DNA from: Prevotella sp. khp7
GTDB taxonomy: Bacteria; Bacteroidota; Bacteroidia; Bacteroidales; Bacteroidaceae
Assembly: GCF_900109055.1 (NCBI RefSeq)
Contig: NZ_FOIV01000004.1
Location: forward strand, 372,001-436,000
Length of the DNA stretch: 64,000 bases
Direction: 5' to 3'
Within the stretch, counting starts at the first letter, position 1. Each line of letters begins with the position of its first letter. Shown one piece after another: positions 63,410 through 64,000 of the stretch. The notes under the pieces were generated by a model, which saw nothing but the letters and a program-made list of their open reading frames with translations, was not told where the DNA came from and made no database searches. Both the position numbers and the translations under genes were made by a program.

Positions 63410-64000
63410 TCATTGTCCGCCAAGTCTTAAGAAACAACTCGCAATATCATCCCAAGTCTTGAAAGTATCGCTACCGAAACAGATCTGTGTTGCCATGCCA
63501 TCCCAATGTTGATCAGTGCCGATAAAATAATCACCATACAACAGTTGCCTCTGATTGGTAAAGACGGTATGTCCCCATGCTGGCACATTCACGTACTCAT
63601 AGAGCCACTGATTGATATCGGTATAGTAGGAAGCATTGTCTGGTGCATCAGCCACAAAATAAAGCTGATAAGTCTCTAAGAGCGTACGGATTGTCTTCTG
63701 CGAAGAGCTATTGGGTTTTTGCCACTTATCCTTCAGTGCATCAATACCTATATATATGATAGGACGTTCCCTTCCCTCCTGACGGTCATCAATCCATCGG
63801 ATGACGGGAACTACCGAGTGCATGAACGAATTGTCATTCATTCGATGTTCACCATGGAAGCGGATGGCCTTCGGATAGTGCCCACGAAACAAATCGTAGG
63901 TATTCACTGTAGTATCCTCGTCGCCGAAGAGTCCCCACACCCTCTCCTGTTCCTCGTCTGTTACAGCACTAAAACATTGTTCTGTCAAGTCCTTATATTC
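63410..64000 (-). CDS. HAD-like nucleotidase-type protein, start outside the window
   Basis: 196 residues visible and open to the window edge. The TTG at 63988 is internal, since the frame continues upstream as EYKDL. Its C-terminal part (VFTNQRQLLYGDYFIGTD, then ICFGSDTFKTWDDIASCFLRL) resembles the end of 5'(3')-deoxyribonucleotidase-type HAD proteins, which read GDYLIDD and IHFGS...W. The first Asp of that motif is Gly/Thr here, and the N-terminal catalytic DxD motif is not in view. The family call is tentative. Confidence 0.45.
   Translation of the reverse strand, partial: EYKDLTEQCFSAVTDEEQERVWGLFGDEDTTVNTYDLFRGHYPKAIRFHGEHRMNDNSFMHSVVPVIRWIDDRQEGRERPIIYIGIDALKDKWQKPNSSSQKTIRTLLETYQLYFVADAPDNASYYTDINQWLYEYVNVPAWGHTVFTNQRQLLYGDYFIGTDQHWDGMATQICFGSDTFKTWDDIASCFLRLGGQ

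Noticed and set aside
63410..63988. TTG at 63988 as the start of the last gene
   Set aside because: The frame stays open to the window edge with sensible sequence upstream, so the gene starts outside.

Overview
The window looks like chromosome of a gut or oral Bacteroidales member, most likely Prevotella-like. Supporting signs are the split glycine dehydrogenase (gcvPA/gcvPB), several large TonB-type outer-membrane proteins, a BACON-domain lipoprotein, LytS/LytTR pairs, DUF4831, DUF3244 and DUF4435 family proteins, and many promoters of the Bacteroidota type (TTTG, about 20 nt, TAnnTTTG). I see no rRNA, tRNA, CRISPR array or insertion sequence. The first and last genes run off the window.

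Layout. 1-13.5 kb is housekeeping: the end of purN; a complete glycine cleavage operon on the minus strand (lplA-gcvT-gcvH-gcvPA-gcvPB-lpdA); panE; and on the plus strand dxs-trkA-trkH-manA. 13.5-27.7 kb is a more AT-rich accessory island. It holds an 11-gene minus-strand operon for a ribosomally made, modified peptide, a divergent membrane-anchored TPR/HTH regulator and a small secreted DUF3244-like protein. 27.7-29.6 kb is an ATPase/DUF4435 pair resembling PARIS-type phage defence. 29.7-30 kb is a cluster of GGTTAGGTG repeats. 30-34.5 kb holds two lipoproteins, one related to cholesterol-dependent cytolysins, with a second TPR/HTH regulator. 34.6-45.2 kb has an FKBP lipoprotein, glycyl-tRNA synthetase and two Oar-like TonB receptors flanking a BACON/OB-fold lipoprotein. 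45.4-53.8 kb is core metabolism (pgeF, obg, adk, hpt, nnr, DUF4831, a degenerate histidine kinase, fba). 54-61.4 kb has two LytS/LytTR systems, one behind a TolC-MacB chimeric gene and one behind an outer-membrane barrel. The window ends with a sugar permease, an aquaporin and a partial HAD-like gene.

The most interesting system is the peptide operon. The 69-residue precursor has a double-glycine leader and a 32-residue propeptide with four cysteines. The operon also encodes a radical SAM/SPASM enzyme, two glycosyltransferase-like proteins, a C39-peptidase ABC exporter, a HlyD adaptor reduced to its membrane anchor, a free-standing C39-like domain without catalytic Cys and His, an outer-membrane barrel and a secreted S46 dipeptidyl peptidase. 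Directly after Gly-Gly the propeptide reads ED-VD-LD-ED and then Cys. The S46 enzyme has Arg where Asp/Glu-specific DPP11 has its S1 Arg. I infer that ABC export cuts at GG, the peptide enters the periplasm because the adaptor cannot reach an outer-membrane tunnel, and the DPP11-like enzyme removes four acidic dipeptides and stops at Cys46. A 56-bp element occurs in opposite orientations upstream of this operon and of the DUF3244 gene, each copy exactly 55 nt before a -33 box. This makes the TPR/HTH regulator encoded between them the likely shared activator.
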